Source: a bacterium (GTDB lineage Bacteria; Elusimicrobiota; Elusimicrobia; Elusimicrobiales; UBA9959). Taken from it: a DNA stretch of 64,000 nucleotides. Positions 27,725 through 34,590 of this stretch are shown piece by piece (the stretch's first letter is position 1; each line of letters opens with the position of its first letter). Below the pieces are notes generated by a model, which was given only the letters and a program-made list of their open reading frames with translations, searched no databases and was not told where the DNA came from. The position numbers were made by a program, and so were the translations under genes. The stretch covers positions 95,848-159,847 of the forward strand of contig JAJYNO010000024.1 of the NCBI GenBank assembly GCA_021786295.1, written 5' to 3'.

Positions 27725-27741
27725 TGTTTTCATGTAAAACA
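27725..27741. promoter_or_regulatory. parS-like site 1 (diverged)
   Basis: TGTTTTCATGTAAAACA. It keeps the TGTTT...AAACA arms of the parS consensus with a CATG rather than CACGTG centre. Weakest of the four. Confidence 0.5.
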
Positions 27742-27780
27742 TGGCCCCGCGCTGCCGGTGGTGTTTTATGCGCGTTCGGA

Positions 27781-27797
27781 TGTTTCATGTGAAAACA
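27781..27797. promoter_or_regulatory. parS-like site 2
   Basis: TGTTTCATGTGAAAACA. One base longer than the 16-bp consensus because of an extra A in the right arm. The identical 17-mer recurs at site 4. Confidence 0.6.
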
Positions 27798-27913
27798 TGA
27801 TATCGGCGTCGTCGCGGGGAGGCTGAGGGGGCATGGCCTCGCCGGGACGAGAGTTGCGGCGGCAGCTGGTGCGGCGCTGCGGCGGCTAAGGGTCGCTGGC
27901 CGCCAGAAAAGAG

Positions 27914-27929
27914 GGTTTCACGTGAAACA
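27914..27929. promoter_or_regulatory. parS site 3 (near-consensus)
   Basis: GGTTTCACGTGAAACA differs from the widely conserved bacterial parS TGTTTCACGTGAAACA at one end base; the 14-bp core GTTTCACGTGAAAC is a perfect palindrome. It should be the primary ParB-binding site of the chromosome partition system encoded just downstream. Confidence 0.85.
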
Positions 27930-28040
27930 TCGGGAGCGGGCCCTGCCGCGCAATAGCGGCCATGGAAGGTGCCGCCGCGTTTGGATTGACTTCGCTTCCT
28001 CAAAACTATACAATTTGTCTGTTCTTAGTGGCGGAGCCGG

Positions 28041-28057
28041 TGTTTCATGTGAAAACA
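28041..28057. promoter_or_regulatory. parS-like site 4
   Basis: TGTTTCATGTGAAAACA, identical to site 2, 31 nt before the parA start. ParB bound here could also repress parAB. Confidence 0.6.
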
Positions 28058-28087
28058 ACGGTTGCGCTTCATACTTAAGGAGAACAT

Positions 28088-28927
28088 ATGGCAGAGATAG
28101 TGGCTATAGCTAATCAGAAGGGCGGCGTGGGGAAGACCACTACGGCCATAAACCTGGCCGTGGCTCTGGCCGCCTTCGATTACGAGACGCTGCTTATAGA
28201 TTTCGATCCGCAGAGCAACGCGACCTCCGGCCTCGGGGTGGACATCACCAAGAACAACAAGAACATCTATGACGTTCTGAGCGGCCGCTCCTCCGTGGAG
28301 GCGGCCATACATCAGACTTCGGTGGAATGGCTGGACATAATCCCTACCAGCCATAATCTGGCCGGGGCGGAAATAGAGCTGGTAAGCGAGTTCTCGCGCG
28401 AATCGGTCCTTAAGCGCTCCCTTGAGAAGGTGGGGGGGATGTATAAGTTCGTTGTCATAGACTGTCCTCCGTCGCTGGGGCTGCTGACGGTCAACGCGCT
28501 CAATGCCGCGAATTCGGTGGTAACTCCGGTGCAGTGCGAATATTATGCCATGGAAGGTCTGGCCTATTTCATGAACACCGTGGAGAAGATAAAGCAGGCC
28601 CTTAACCCGGGCTTGAAGATAGACGGCGGGGTGGTGACAATGTTCGATTCGCGCATAAACCTGGCCAACCAGGTGCGGGAAGAGATAAGCCGCTACTACG
28701 GGGAGAAGCTCTACAAGACCGTGATCCCGCGCAATGTCCGCCTGGCGGAGGCGCCCAGTTACGGGCAACCCATCTTCGTCTATGACCCCAGCTCGCGCGG
28801 CGCTCTGGCCTATAAAGAATTGACTCTGGAATTCCTGTCCCGCCGGGGCGTGGACGTCTCCGTATACAAGAATTCGGACCTGTACGTCAACGAGGAGGCT
28901 GAGCCGGAATACGACCTGGGCGGCTAG
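28088..28927 (+). CDS. parA: Chromosome partitioning ATPase ParA/Soj
   Basis: A 279-aa ParA of the short chromosomal type. The deviant Walker A KGGVGKTT (11-18) starts near the N terminus, so there is no N-terminal HTH. Walker A' is LLIDFDPQSNATSGLG, Walker B VVIDCPPSLGLL (~118), and the C-terminal RxxxLAEAPSYGQPI motif is present. ParA-ATP coats the nucleoid and pulls ParB-parS complexes. A strong Shine-Dalgarno (AAGGAG) precedes the ATG. parB follows after 38 nt and parS-like sites lie upstream. The C terminus has an unusual acidic tail (NEEAEPEYDLGG). Confidence 0.96.
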   Translation: MAEIVAIANQKGGVGKTTTAINLAVALAAFDYETLLIDFDPQSNATSGLGVDITKNNKNIYDVLSGRSSVEAAIHQTSVEWLDIIPTSHNLAGAEIELVSEFSRESVLKRSLEKVGGMYKFVVIDCPPSLGLLTVNALNAANSVVTPVQCEYYAMEGLAYFMNTVEKIKQALNPGLKIDGGVVTMFDSRINLANQVREEISRYYGEKLYKTVIPRNVRLAEAPSYGQPIFVYDPSSRGALAYKELTLEFLSRRGVDVSVYKNSDLYVNEEAEPEYDLGG

Positions 28928-28965
28928 GCGGCTCAGCGGGCCTCAACATTAAGGAAGGACAACAT

Positions 28966-29835
28966 ATGAGAAAAGCTCTTGGCAGAGGCATAGACTCCCT
29001 GATAACCAAGGTTCAGAATAACGACATTTCCGGGGATATAGTGCAGAAGATCCCGGTCGACAGGATAATCCCCAACCCGTACCAGCCGCGCCGCATCTTC
29101 GACGAGGCCAAGCTGGCCGAATTGGCGGAGTCCATAAAGGCCGGGGGTCTGCTGCAGCCCATCACCGTCTGGAAGAACGGCGGAGATGACGGGTATACGG
29201 TGCTGGCCGGCGAGCGGCGTCTGCGCGCCTGCAGGCTGGCCGGCCTGGAAGATATAGACGCGATAGTAAAAAAGAACCTGGACGACGAGCAGAAACTGGG
29301 CCTCTCCCTTATAGAGAACATACAGCGCGAGGACCTGAACGCCGTGGATACCGCGATGGCTTACCGTCAGCTGATGGACAAATTCGGCGTTTCGCAGTCC
29401 GATATCGCCGGCCGGGTGGGGAAGTCCCGTTCGGCCGTTTCCAACACGCTGCGTCTGCTGGAACTGGACGCGGAGATCCGCCAGGGGGTTCAGAGCGGGA
29501 CGATAGACGAGGGCCACGCCCGCGCCCTGATCTCCGTCCCCGACTCGGCCAAGCGCCGCGAGCTCTACCAGCGCATAGTGGCGGAGCGGATGACGGTGCG
29601 CGAGGTGGAAGCCCTGGCGCACGGCTTCCATCCGGACAGGCCGCGCGCCCCCAGGGCCCCCCGGGCCGGTTCCCGCCGCACGCCGGAGGTGGTGGAGCTG
29701 GAATCCGTGCTGGAGAAGACGCTGGGTACCAAGGTCGAAGTCGTCCCCGGCCCGGGCCCGCAGAACGGTAAAATTGTGATACACTATTTCTCGCTGGACG
29801 ATCTGGATAGGGTGACACAAATTATAAAAAAGTGA
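28966..29835 (+). CDS. parB: Chromosome partitioning protein ParB/Spo0J
   Basis: A 289-aa ParB. The N terminus begins RKALGRGIDSLI, the ParA-stimulating peptide. The CTPase/nuclease fold follows (IIPNPYQPRRIFDEAKLAELAESI, TVLAGERRLRACRLAGL with the GERRxRA motif, LIENIQREDLNAVD). The HTH (SQSDIAGRVGKSRSAVSNTLRLL) recognises parS and a C-terminal dimerisation domain ends LDDLDRVTQIIKK. Shine-Dalgarno AAGGAAGG. Its stop overlaps an in-frame GTG of the next gene, though that gene probably starts at ATG 29847. Confidence 0.96.
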   Translation: MRKALGRGIDSLITKVQNNDISGDIVQKIPVDRIIPNPYQPRRIFDEAKLAELAESIKAGGLLQPITVWKNGGDDGYTVLAGERRLRACRLAGLEDIDAIVKKNLDDEQKLGLSLIENIQREDLNAVDTAMAYRQLMDKFGVSQSDIAGRVGKSRSAVSNTLRLLELDAEIRQGVQSGTIDEGHARALISVPDSAKRRELYQRIVAERMTVREVEALAHGFHPDRPRAPRAPRAGSRRTPEVVELESVLEKTLGTKVEVVPGPGPQNGKIVIHYFSLDDLDRVTQIIKK

Positions 29836-29846
29836 CACAACAGAGC

Positions 29847-31040
29847 ATGGAACGCAATCTGCTGGCGGCGGCGCTGCTGGTCCTTTTGGCGGCCGTTCCG
29901 CCGGCGCAGGCCGCTCCCGCGGGCGGCGGGCCGGCCTTCTCGGCCGGGGCCACGTCGTTCGTCCCGGCGTATTTCGCGCCCGAGATGAACCTCGGGCGCT
30001 ATTACATGTACGCCGACGGCGGCTTCAGCGCCGACTGGTACGTGGGCTATAACAACTGCTGGATAGTCAAGCTGCCGCCGATCCCGACGGGCGGCTACGC
30101 GCGGGCCTTCATCGGCGCCAAGCTGGGCCGCGCCAAGATCATGTCGTGGCCGTCCCCCTGGGACACGGACCCCATCCCCGGCAAGATCTACATGGCCGTC
30201 AACCAGACTCCGGATTTCAGCTCGGACCATACCTATTTCCTGGTGGACGCGGCCGATCTGCCGAGGGAGCCCCTGCCGAACGACTCTCTCGACGGCGTGG
30301 ACTCCTCCCGCTGGTTCTGGGCGGAAGTCCCGCTCTCGCGCGTTTCCTCCGACAAGGACAACTATCTGGCGCTGTGGTCCTCGTCGCAGTATTTCGTCTC
30401 CTCGTCCAGCTCCCCGATAATAGCGGCCGCCATCAGCTCCGACAAGGACCAGGACGTCTGGCTGAACCGCTCCGTAATGGGCAACGCTCCTTCCGGCGGC
30501 GACGTCCTGGAGACCCCGATAAAAGGCATAAAGCCGGCTATGGCGGTCAAACTGGTGCCCTCCAACCCCTACAAGGTCTTCATCAAGGGCTTTTCGGCGG
30601 AATTGACCCCGGACGAGATAAACGTCTTCTTCACCGCCATAGGCGAGGACATCCACGCCGCCTGGCTGGAGGTCTCCTACGACAAGTTCGACTGGCAGCG
30701 CGTGACGCGCTATTTCTTCCGCTCGCCATATTTCTGGACCTTCAAGCGCGACGCGATCTCCCGGGACATGTTCTACCTGCGAGCCGCCGCCGCGGACGGC
30801 CTGGAGAACGTCGGATATTCCAATCCTATAACCATTCCGGCGATGCCGGCGGCCGCCGCCCAGCCCGGCGGCCAGGACCAGGGGCAGGCGCAGGACCAGG
30901 GCCAGGACCAGGGGCAGGCGCAGGACCAGGGCCAGGACCAGGGGCAGGCGCAGGACCAGGGCCAGGCCCAGGGGCAGGAGCAGGGACAGGGCGGCGGGCA
31001 ACAGGATAATTCCGGCGGCGGGTATGACAATGGCGACTGA
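29847..31040 (+). CDS. Secreted protein with Gln/Asp/Gly-rich repeat tail
   Basis: A 397-aa secreted protein directly after parB. The signal peptide is residues 1-23 (ending PAQAAP); the ATG at 29847 is chosen over a GTG at 29832 because the signal peptide then starts cleanly. The main domain (~30-335) is rich in Trp, Tyr and Phe, with a jelly-roll or FN3-like feel (YDKFDWQRVTRYFFRS) but no family I recognise. The tail is a low-complexity repeat GQDQGQAQDQ encoded by exact 30-nt repeats. It overlaps asd by 17 nt. Association with parAB is likely only positional. Confidence 0.65.
   Translation: MERNLLAAALLVLLAAVPPAQAAPAGGGPAFSAGATSFVPAYFAPEMNLGRYYMYADGGFSADWYVGYNNCWIVKLPPIPTGGYARAFIGAKLGRAKIMSWPSPWDTDPIPGKIYMAVNQTPDFSSDHTYFLVDAADLPREPLPNDSLDGVDSSRWFWAEVPLSRVSSDKDNYLALWSSSQYFVSSSSSPIIAAAISSDKDQDVWLNRSVMGNAPSGGDVLETPIKGIKPAMAVKLVPSNPYKVFIKGFSAELTPDEINVFFTAIGEDIHAAWLEVSYDKFDWQRVTRYFFRSPYFWTFKRDAISRDMFYLRAAAADGLENVGYSNPITIPAMPAAAAQPGGQDQGQAQDQGQDQGQAQDQGQDQGQAQDQGQAQGQEQGQGGGQQDNSGGGYDNGD
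30871..30990 (+). repeat. 30-nt tandem repeat inside a coding region
   Basis: Three exact copies of a 30-nt unit (30871-30900, 30901-30930, 30931-30960) and a diverged fourth. Each encodes 10 residues of the Gln-rich tail (GQDQGQAQDQ register). Exact copies suggest recent slippage expansion. Confidence 0.9.
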
Positions 31041-32055
31041 CAAGGGCGCTGCAAAATTCGACGTGGCCGTGGTCGGAGCCTCGGGTATGGTGGGCGGGGA
31101 ACTGCTTGGTCTGCTCGAGAGCAGGGATTTCCCCGTAGGGGAGCTGTACGCCTTCAATTCCGGCCGTAGAAACGCCAAGGTCCGCTTCCGCGGAAGGGAA
31201 TACGACTGTTCTGCCCCGACCTTCGCCGCCCTTAAAAAGGCCGGCCTGGTCTTTTTCGTTTCCAACGAGGAGGTCGCTGACCGTTTCGCGCCGCGGCTGG
31301 CGGCCGCGGGCGTCTGGTGCATAGACGATTCCTCCCGTTTCCGCCTCTCGCGCGGCGTTCCGCTCGTCATCCCCGAGGTCAACGGGGCGGAAATAAAGCC
31401 CTCGCGTAAGCTGATAGCCGGGCCCAACTGCACCATTACCGGAGCCGCGGTTGCGCTGGCCGGGGTGCACCGTCGTTTCCGCGTCACCGAACTGCGCGTA
31501 GCCACCTACCAGGCCGTTTCAGGGGCCGGAAGATCGGCCATGGGCGTTCTGGAGGAGGAACTCAAGGGCTATTTCAGGTCCGGTTCGGTCCGGCGCCGGG
31601 CCGCCAGCGGGTTCCCGCGCCCGATAGCCTTCAACCTGTTCCCGCAGGTGGGGGGCTTCGACGGGGAGGGGAATTCCGGCGAAGAGAACAAGGTGAGGGC
31701 TGAGCTTAAGAAGATCTGGGACGACGGGAGCGTGAGGATCAGTTCCACCGCCGTGCGCGTGCCGGTGCTGCGCGGACATTCGCTGGCCGTCTGGTTCCGG
31801 ACCCGGCGCCCGGCTTCCCTGGCCGCGCTGCAGAAGGAACTGGGGCGTACGCCCGGTCTCAAGTTCTTCTCCAGGCCCGAGGATTATCCCACGCCGCTGG
31901 AGAACGGGCTCCGCACGGAGACCGTCTACGCCGGGCGGCTGCGCAGGGCGGGGACGGCGCCCGGGGAATACCAGATTTGGATAGTTTCGGACAATCTGTA
32001 CAAGGGCGCCGCCCTGAATTCGGTACAGATAGCGGAAAGGATAGCGGCTCTTTAA
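31024..32055 (+). CDS. asd: Aspartate-semialdehyde dehydrogenase
   Basis: A 343-aa enzyme that makes aspartate semialdehyde for lysine, threonine, methionine and diaminopimelate synthesis. The NADP site is VVGASGMVGGELL, the catalytic Cys is in GPNCT (~Cys136), and the substrate-binding QAVSGAGRS and VPVLRGHS (His) motifs are present. The ATG at 31024 overlaps the previous gene; an ATG at 31030 is equally possible. The family call is firm. Confidence 0.94.
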   Translation: MTMATDKGAAKFDVAVVGASGMVGGELLGLLESRDFPVGELYAFNSGRRNAKVRFRGREYDCSAPTFAALKKAGLVFFVSNEEVADRFAPRLAAAGVWCIDDSSRFRLSRGVPLVIPEVNGAEIKPSRKLIAGPNCTITGAAVALAGVHRRFRVTELRVATYQAVSGAGRSAMGVLEEELKGYFRSGSVRRRAASGFPRPIAFNLFPQVGGFDGEGNSGEENKVRAELKKIWDDGSVRISSTAVRVPVLRGHSLAVWFRTRRPASLAALQKELGRTPGLKFFSRPEDYPTPLENGLRTETVYAGRLRRAGTAPGEYQIWIVSDNLYKGAALNSVQIAERIAAL

Positions 32056-32073
32056 AAGAGCGGGGGAGGGGGA

Positions 32074-32241
32074 ATGCGGATAAAGCTTATGGCCGCGGCG
32101 CTGGCCGTTCTGGCCGCGCTCGCCGCGTGCGATACCAGGAAAAAACCTCCGGAGAACGTTCCGAGGCCGAGGGCCTCGGGCGCCGGCGCGCGCGTCCCGG
32201 CGGACGCGCCGGCCGGGCATTCCGGGGCTTTTGACAACTAG
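32074..32241 (+). CDS. Small Pro/Ala-rich lipoprotein
   Basis: A 55-aa protein. The signal peptide ends in the lipobox LAAC (Cys19), and the mature part is only 37 residues, rich in Pro, Arg and Ala (DTRKKPPENVPRPRA). A Shine-Dalgarno (GGGAGGGGG) precedes the ATG by a few bases. Its stop codon lies inside the ArsR operator, so it belongs to the upstream unit. Function unknown; small lipoproteins of this type are often anchored periplasmic peptides. Confidence 0.55.
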   Translation: MRIKLMAAALAVLAALAACDTRKKPPENVPRPRASGAGARVPADAPAGHSGAFDN

Positions 32242-32260
32242 TTTAGCATTTGCTAAACTA
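32231..32260 (+). promoter_or_regulatory. Promoter with embedded 22-bp ArsR operator
   Basis: TTGACA (32231-32236) is followed after exactly 17 nt by TAAACT (32254-32259). TAGTTTAGCA and TGCTAAACTA, perfect 10-bp arms around TT, occupy 32239-32260, between and over the -10. An ArsR dimer bound here would exclude RNA polymerase. The repressor gene starts 7 nt downstream. Confidence 0.75.
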
Positions 32261-32266
32261 CTATAC

Positions 32267-32569
32267 ATGAGGAAGGTCATGCTCGCCCGCGCGGAAGAGA
32301 TCTCGGCCACCCTCTCCTGCGTCGCGCACCCGGCGCGTCTGATGATCACCTGCATGCTGCTCAAGCGCGAGATGTACGTGCACGAACTCGTCAAAAAACT
32401 CGGCACTACCAAGGGCAACATCTCGCAGCATCTGCGCGTGATGGCCGACCGCGGTCTGATCCAGAAGCGCCGCGACGGCAACCGGATCTTCTACAGCATC
32501 AGGGACCCGAACCTCGCCGACCTCATAGCAAGGGTCAAGAAGCTCTATTGCCCGAATTTCGATATTTAG
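32267..32569 (+). CDS. ArsR-family repressor of the SqrR/BigR persulfide-sensor type
   Basis: A 100-aa winged-helix repressor. The HTH is VHELVKKLGTTKGNISQHLRVMADRGL and the wing is KRRDGNRIFYSI. It has a Cys in RLMITC (Cys29) and one in KKLYC (Cys95), 66 residues apart. In SqrR the sensing cysteines are Cys41 and Cys107, also 66 apart and in the same surroundings (RLxILC; LYC). That pair forms a tetrasulfide bridge with persulfides and releases DNA. So this is a likely sulfane-sulfur sensor (inference from alignment by eye). ATG 32267 would be leaderless; ATG 32279 with AGGAAGG is an alternative start. It heads the TusA/Hdr/DsrE operon. Confidence 0.85.
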   Translation: MRKVMLARAEEISATLSCVAHPARLMITCMLLKREMYVHELVKKLGTTKGNISQHLRVMADRGLIQKRRDGNRIFYSIRDPNLADLIARVKKLYCPNFDI

Positions 32570-32585
32570 CTTAATGGAGGAAATC

Positions 32586-32831
32586 ATGGACCTGAAAGAC
32601 GTGAAAGCAGCTAAAGTCGTTGACGCCCGCTCGATGGCCTGCCCGGGCCCGCTCCTGGAGGCCAAGAAGGGGATAGCCGGCGTGCCGGTCGGCGGCGTGC
32701 TGGAGATCCAGTCCGGCGACAAGGGCAGCCGCGAGGACATTCCGGCGTGGTGCTCCAAGTCCGGCCATGAGTATATGGGCGTGCTGGAGCGCGACGGCTA
32801 CGACAGCCTGTTCGTAACCCGCAAGAAGTAA
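32586..32831 (+). CDS. tusA: TusA-family sulfur carrier
   Basis: An 81-aa protein of the TusA/SirA family. The persulfide-carrying Cys is in MACPGPLLEAKK (Cys19), the hallmark of the family. The rest shows the compact two-layer fold (GVLEIQSGDKGSREDIPAWC, GYDSLFVTRKK). TusA proteins hand sulfane sulfur between enzymes, to DsrE-type proteins or to heterodisulfide-reductase-like complexes. An excellent Shine-Dalgarno (GGAGG) precedes the ATG. It is the first structural gene after the repressor, 16 nt downstream of its stop. Confidence 0.9.
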   Translation: MDLKDVKAAKVVDARSMACPGPLLEAKKGIAGVPVGGVLEIQSGDKGSREDIPAWCSKSGHEYMGVLERDGYDSLFVTRKK

Positions 32832-32845
32832 CCGCTGAGATCCTC

Positions 32846-32887
32846 GGCATCCGGCGCCGGTTCCTCCTTTTTCCGGCGCCGGATGCC
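32846..32887 (+). other. Perfect 15-bp hairpin between tusA and the MvhD-like gene
   Basis: GGCATCCGGCGCCGG pairs with CCGGCGCCGGATGCC across a 12-nt pyrimidine loop. No T-run follows, so it is not a classical terminator. It may stabilise the mRNA end of the repressor-tusA part or attenuate transcription, giving unequal expression in the operon. Confidence 0.6.
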
Positions 32888-32917
32888 CGCCGTTCCCGTC
32901 AGAGAGAGCCAAAAGAA

Positions 32918-33304
32918 ATGCCACCCAACAAAAAAAAGATACTGATAATCACCACCAACCACAGTTCCTATCCCGGGGCGGACGCCGTGGGACAGGCCCG
33001 CCTGGCCTATGAGGCCAATACCTATATCATACGCGTTCCGGACCCGGTCATGTTCCCCGAGGACTTCTACCTCGGGGCTTTCGACAAAGGCATAGGCGGC
33101 ATCATCATCATGTCGTCCGGCTCCGACTGCCCGTACGAGGGCGCCTACGAGCGCCTTTCCAAGCGCGTGGCCCGGGTCTACGAGAAGATGAAGGCCAGGG
33201 GCATAAAGGCGGACCGCCTGAAGCTCACCACCATCTGCACGGTGTGCCGGGCGGCCTTCCTCAAAGAGATCTCCGAAATGGAAAAGGCGGTGGCGGCGGC
33301 ATGA
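32918..33304 (+). CDS. MvhD/HdrF-like protein without its iron-sulfur cysteines
   Basis: A 128-aa protein of the methyl-viologen-reducing-hydrogenase delta (MvhD) family, which normally carries a [2Fe-2S] cluster and passes electrons between hydrogenase or formate dehydrogenase and HdrA. The fold is clear (ILIITTNHSSYPGADAVGQARLA, IIRVPDPV, YLGAFDKGIGGIII, CPYEGAYERLSKRV, MKARGIKADRLKL). The positions where MvhD has cysteines read NHSSYPGAD, RVPDPV and MSSGSD; only Cys71 remains, plus a separate CTVC (107-110). Binding of the usual cluster is therefore doubtful. The stop overlaps the next start (ATGA). Confidence 0.8.
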   Translation: MPPNKKKILIITTNHSSYPGADAVGQARLAYEANTYIIRVPDPVMFPEDFYLGAFDKGIGGIIIMSSGSDCPYEGAYERLSKRVARVYEKMKARGIKADRLKLTTICTVCRAAFLKEISEMEKAVAAA

Positions 33305-34590
33305 GCGACATGGAAAAAATAGAGGTTGACGCGCTGGTAGTGGGCTCCGGCATAGCCGGCCTGCAGTCGGCGCTGGACATGGCCGACCAGGGCCTCTCGG
33401 TGGTCATCGTGGAGAAGCGCCCGAGCATCGGCGGCAAGATGATCAGCCTGAGCAAGGTGTTCCCGACGCTGGACTGCGCGAGCTGCATCACGACTCCGCG
33501 CATGGCCTCTGTCTCCCACCATCCGCGCATCACGACGCTGACCTACAGCACCGTGGACGCGATAAAGCGCGAGAACGGCGTCTTCACCGCCGCCGTCACG
33601 CGCAAGCCGCGCTACATCGACGAGAAGGAGTGCATCTCCTGCAAGCGCTGCGAGGACGTGTGCCCCGTCTATCTCCCCGACGAGTACGAAGAGGGCATGG
33701 GCGCCAAGAAGGCCATCACGATCCCGTTCACCAACGCGATCCCGCAGCTGCCGGTCATGGACCCGGAACACTGCATCCGCTGCGGCGCCTGCGCCCGCGC
33801 CTGTCCGAAGGACTGCATAGATTTTCTGCAGCAGCCCGCCCCGGTCGAGATCAAGGCCAAGGCCGTGATCCTGGCCACGGGCTACGAGACCACGCCGATG
33901 ACCGCCAAGAAACAGTACGGCATGGCCAAACTCCCGAACGTGATCTCCCCGATGGCCGCCGAGCGCCTGCTGGCGCCGCACGGCCCGTACGGCCGCGTGC
34001 TGCGCCCGTCGGACGGCATGGTGCCGGGCTCGATAGCCTACGTGCAGTGCGCGGGCTCCCGCGACAAGAGCATCGGGGTGCCTTACTGCTCCCGCGTCTG
34101 CTGCATGTACGCTATAAAGCAGGCGATCCTCCTGTCCGGCTCGCTGCCTATAGCGGACATCACGATCTACTACATGGACATCCGCGCGTTCGGCAAGGGC
34201 TACGAACAGTTCTACAACAACGCGAGGGCGATGGGCATCAACTTCGTCAAGGCCAAGGTGGCCAGGATCACCGAGGACGAGAAGCATAACCCGATCCTGC
34301 GCATAGAGCGGCAGGAGGGGAGCTCCGCCCCGGAGGAAGTGAAGCACGAGCTCGTGGTGCTCTCGCAGGGCCTGCGGCCCGGAGACGACGTGTCCCGCTA
34401 CGGCCTCGGCGCGGAGCTCAACGACTTCGGCTTCGTCAAACTGTCCGACGAGACCGTCTCTTCGGCGGTCACGGCCGGAGCCGGCGTGTTCGCCGCCGGA
34501 GTCTCGAAGGGCCCCCGCGACATCCCCGACTCCGTGGTCGACGCGGGTTCTGCCGCGATGGAAGCCATCAGCTATATAAGGAAACTGTGA
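33301..34590 (+). CDS. Short HdrA/QmoA-like flavoprotein with inserted ferredoxin domain
   Basis: A 429-aa FAD protein. The dinucleotide fold begins VDALVVGSGIAGLQSAL, then comes IGGKM. DCASC (Cys59, Cys62) follows, as in HdrA/QmoA proteins. An inserted bacterial ferredoxin domain holds two [4Fe-4S] motifs, CISCKRCEDVCP (111-122) and CIRCGACARACP (~158-169). The second half has YVQCAGSRD, YCSRVCCMYAIKQA and DIRAFGKGYEQF, typical of HdrA. The N-terminal HdrA domain (ICHCGGN) is absent. The start at 33301 overlaps the upstream stop. QmoA/HdrA-like proteins handle electrons between quinone, flavin and disulfides. Confidence 0.88.
   Translation: MSDMEKIEVDALVVGSGIAGLQSALDMADQGLSVVIVEKRPSIGGKMISLSKVFPTLDCASCITTPRMASVSHHPRITTLTYSTVDAIKRENGVFTAAVTRKPRYIDEKECISCKRCEDVCPVYLPDEYEEGMGAKKAITIPFTNAIPQLPVMDPEHCIRCGACARACPKDCIDFLQQPAPVEIKAKAVILATGYETTPMTAKKQYGMAKLPNVISPMAAERLLAPHGPYGRVLRPSDGMVPGSIAYVQCAGSRDKSIGVPYCSRVCCMYAIKQAILLSGSLPIADITIYYMDIRAFGKGYEQFYNNARAMGINFVKAKVARITEDEKHNPILRIERQEGSSAPEEVKHELVVLSQGLRPGDDVSRYGLGAELNDFGFVKLSDETVSSAVTAGAGVFAAGVSKGPRDIPDSVVDAGSAAMEAISYIRKL

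Larger units (their letters stand above)
27656..28087. other. Non-coding parS region
   Basis: No supportable gene is seen in this 432-nt stretch between the HTH gene and parA. It carries four parS-like palindromes, listed separately. I looked for TTATCCACA-like DnaA boxes and saw none, so an origin is not shown even though parAB loci are commonly close to oriC. A Shine-Dalgarno for parA lies at the end. Confidence 0.7.

Noticed and set aside
27656-28087. Replication origin (oriC)
   Set aside because: Only parS-like sites were seen. No DnaA-box cluster, no AT-rich unwinding element and no dnaA/dnaN gene are visible here.
30871-30990. Possible CRISPR-like direct repeats
   Set aside because: The copies are contiguous with no spacers and stay in a reading frame; they are a coding minisatellite.
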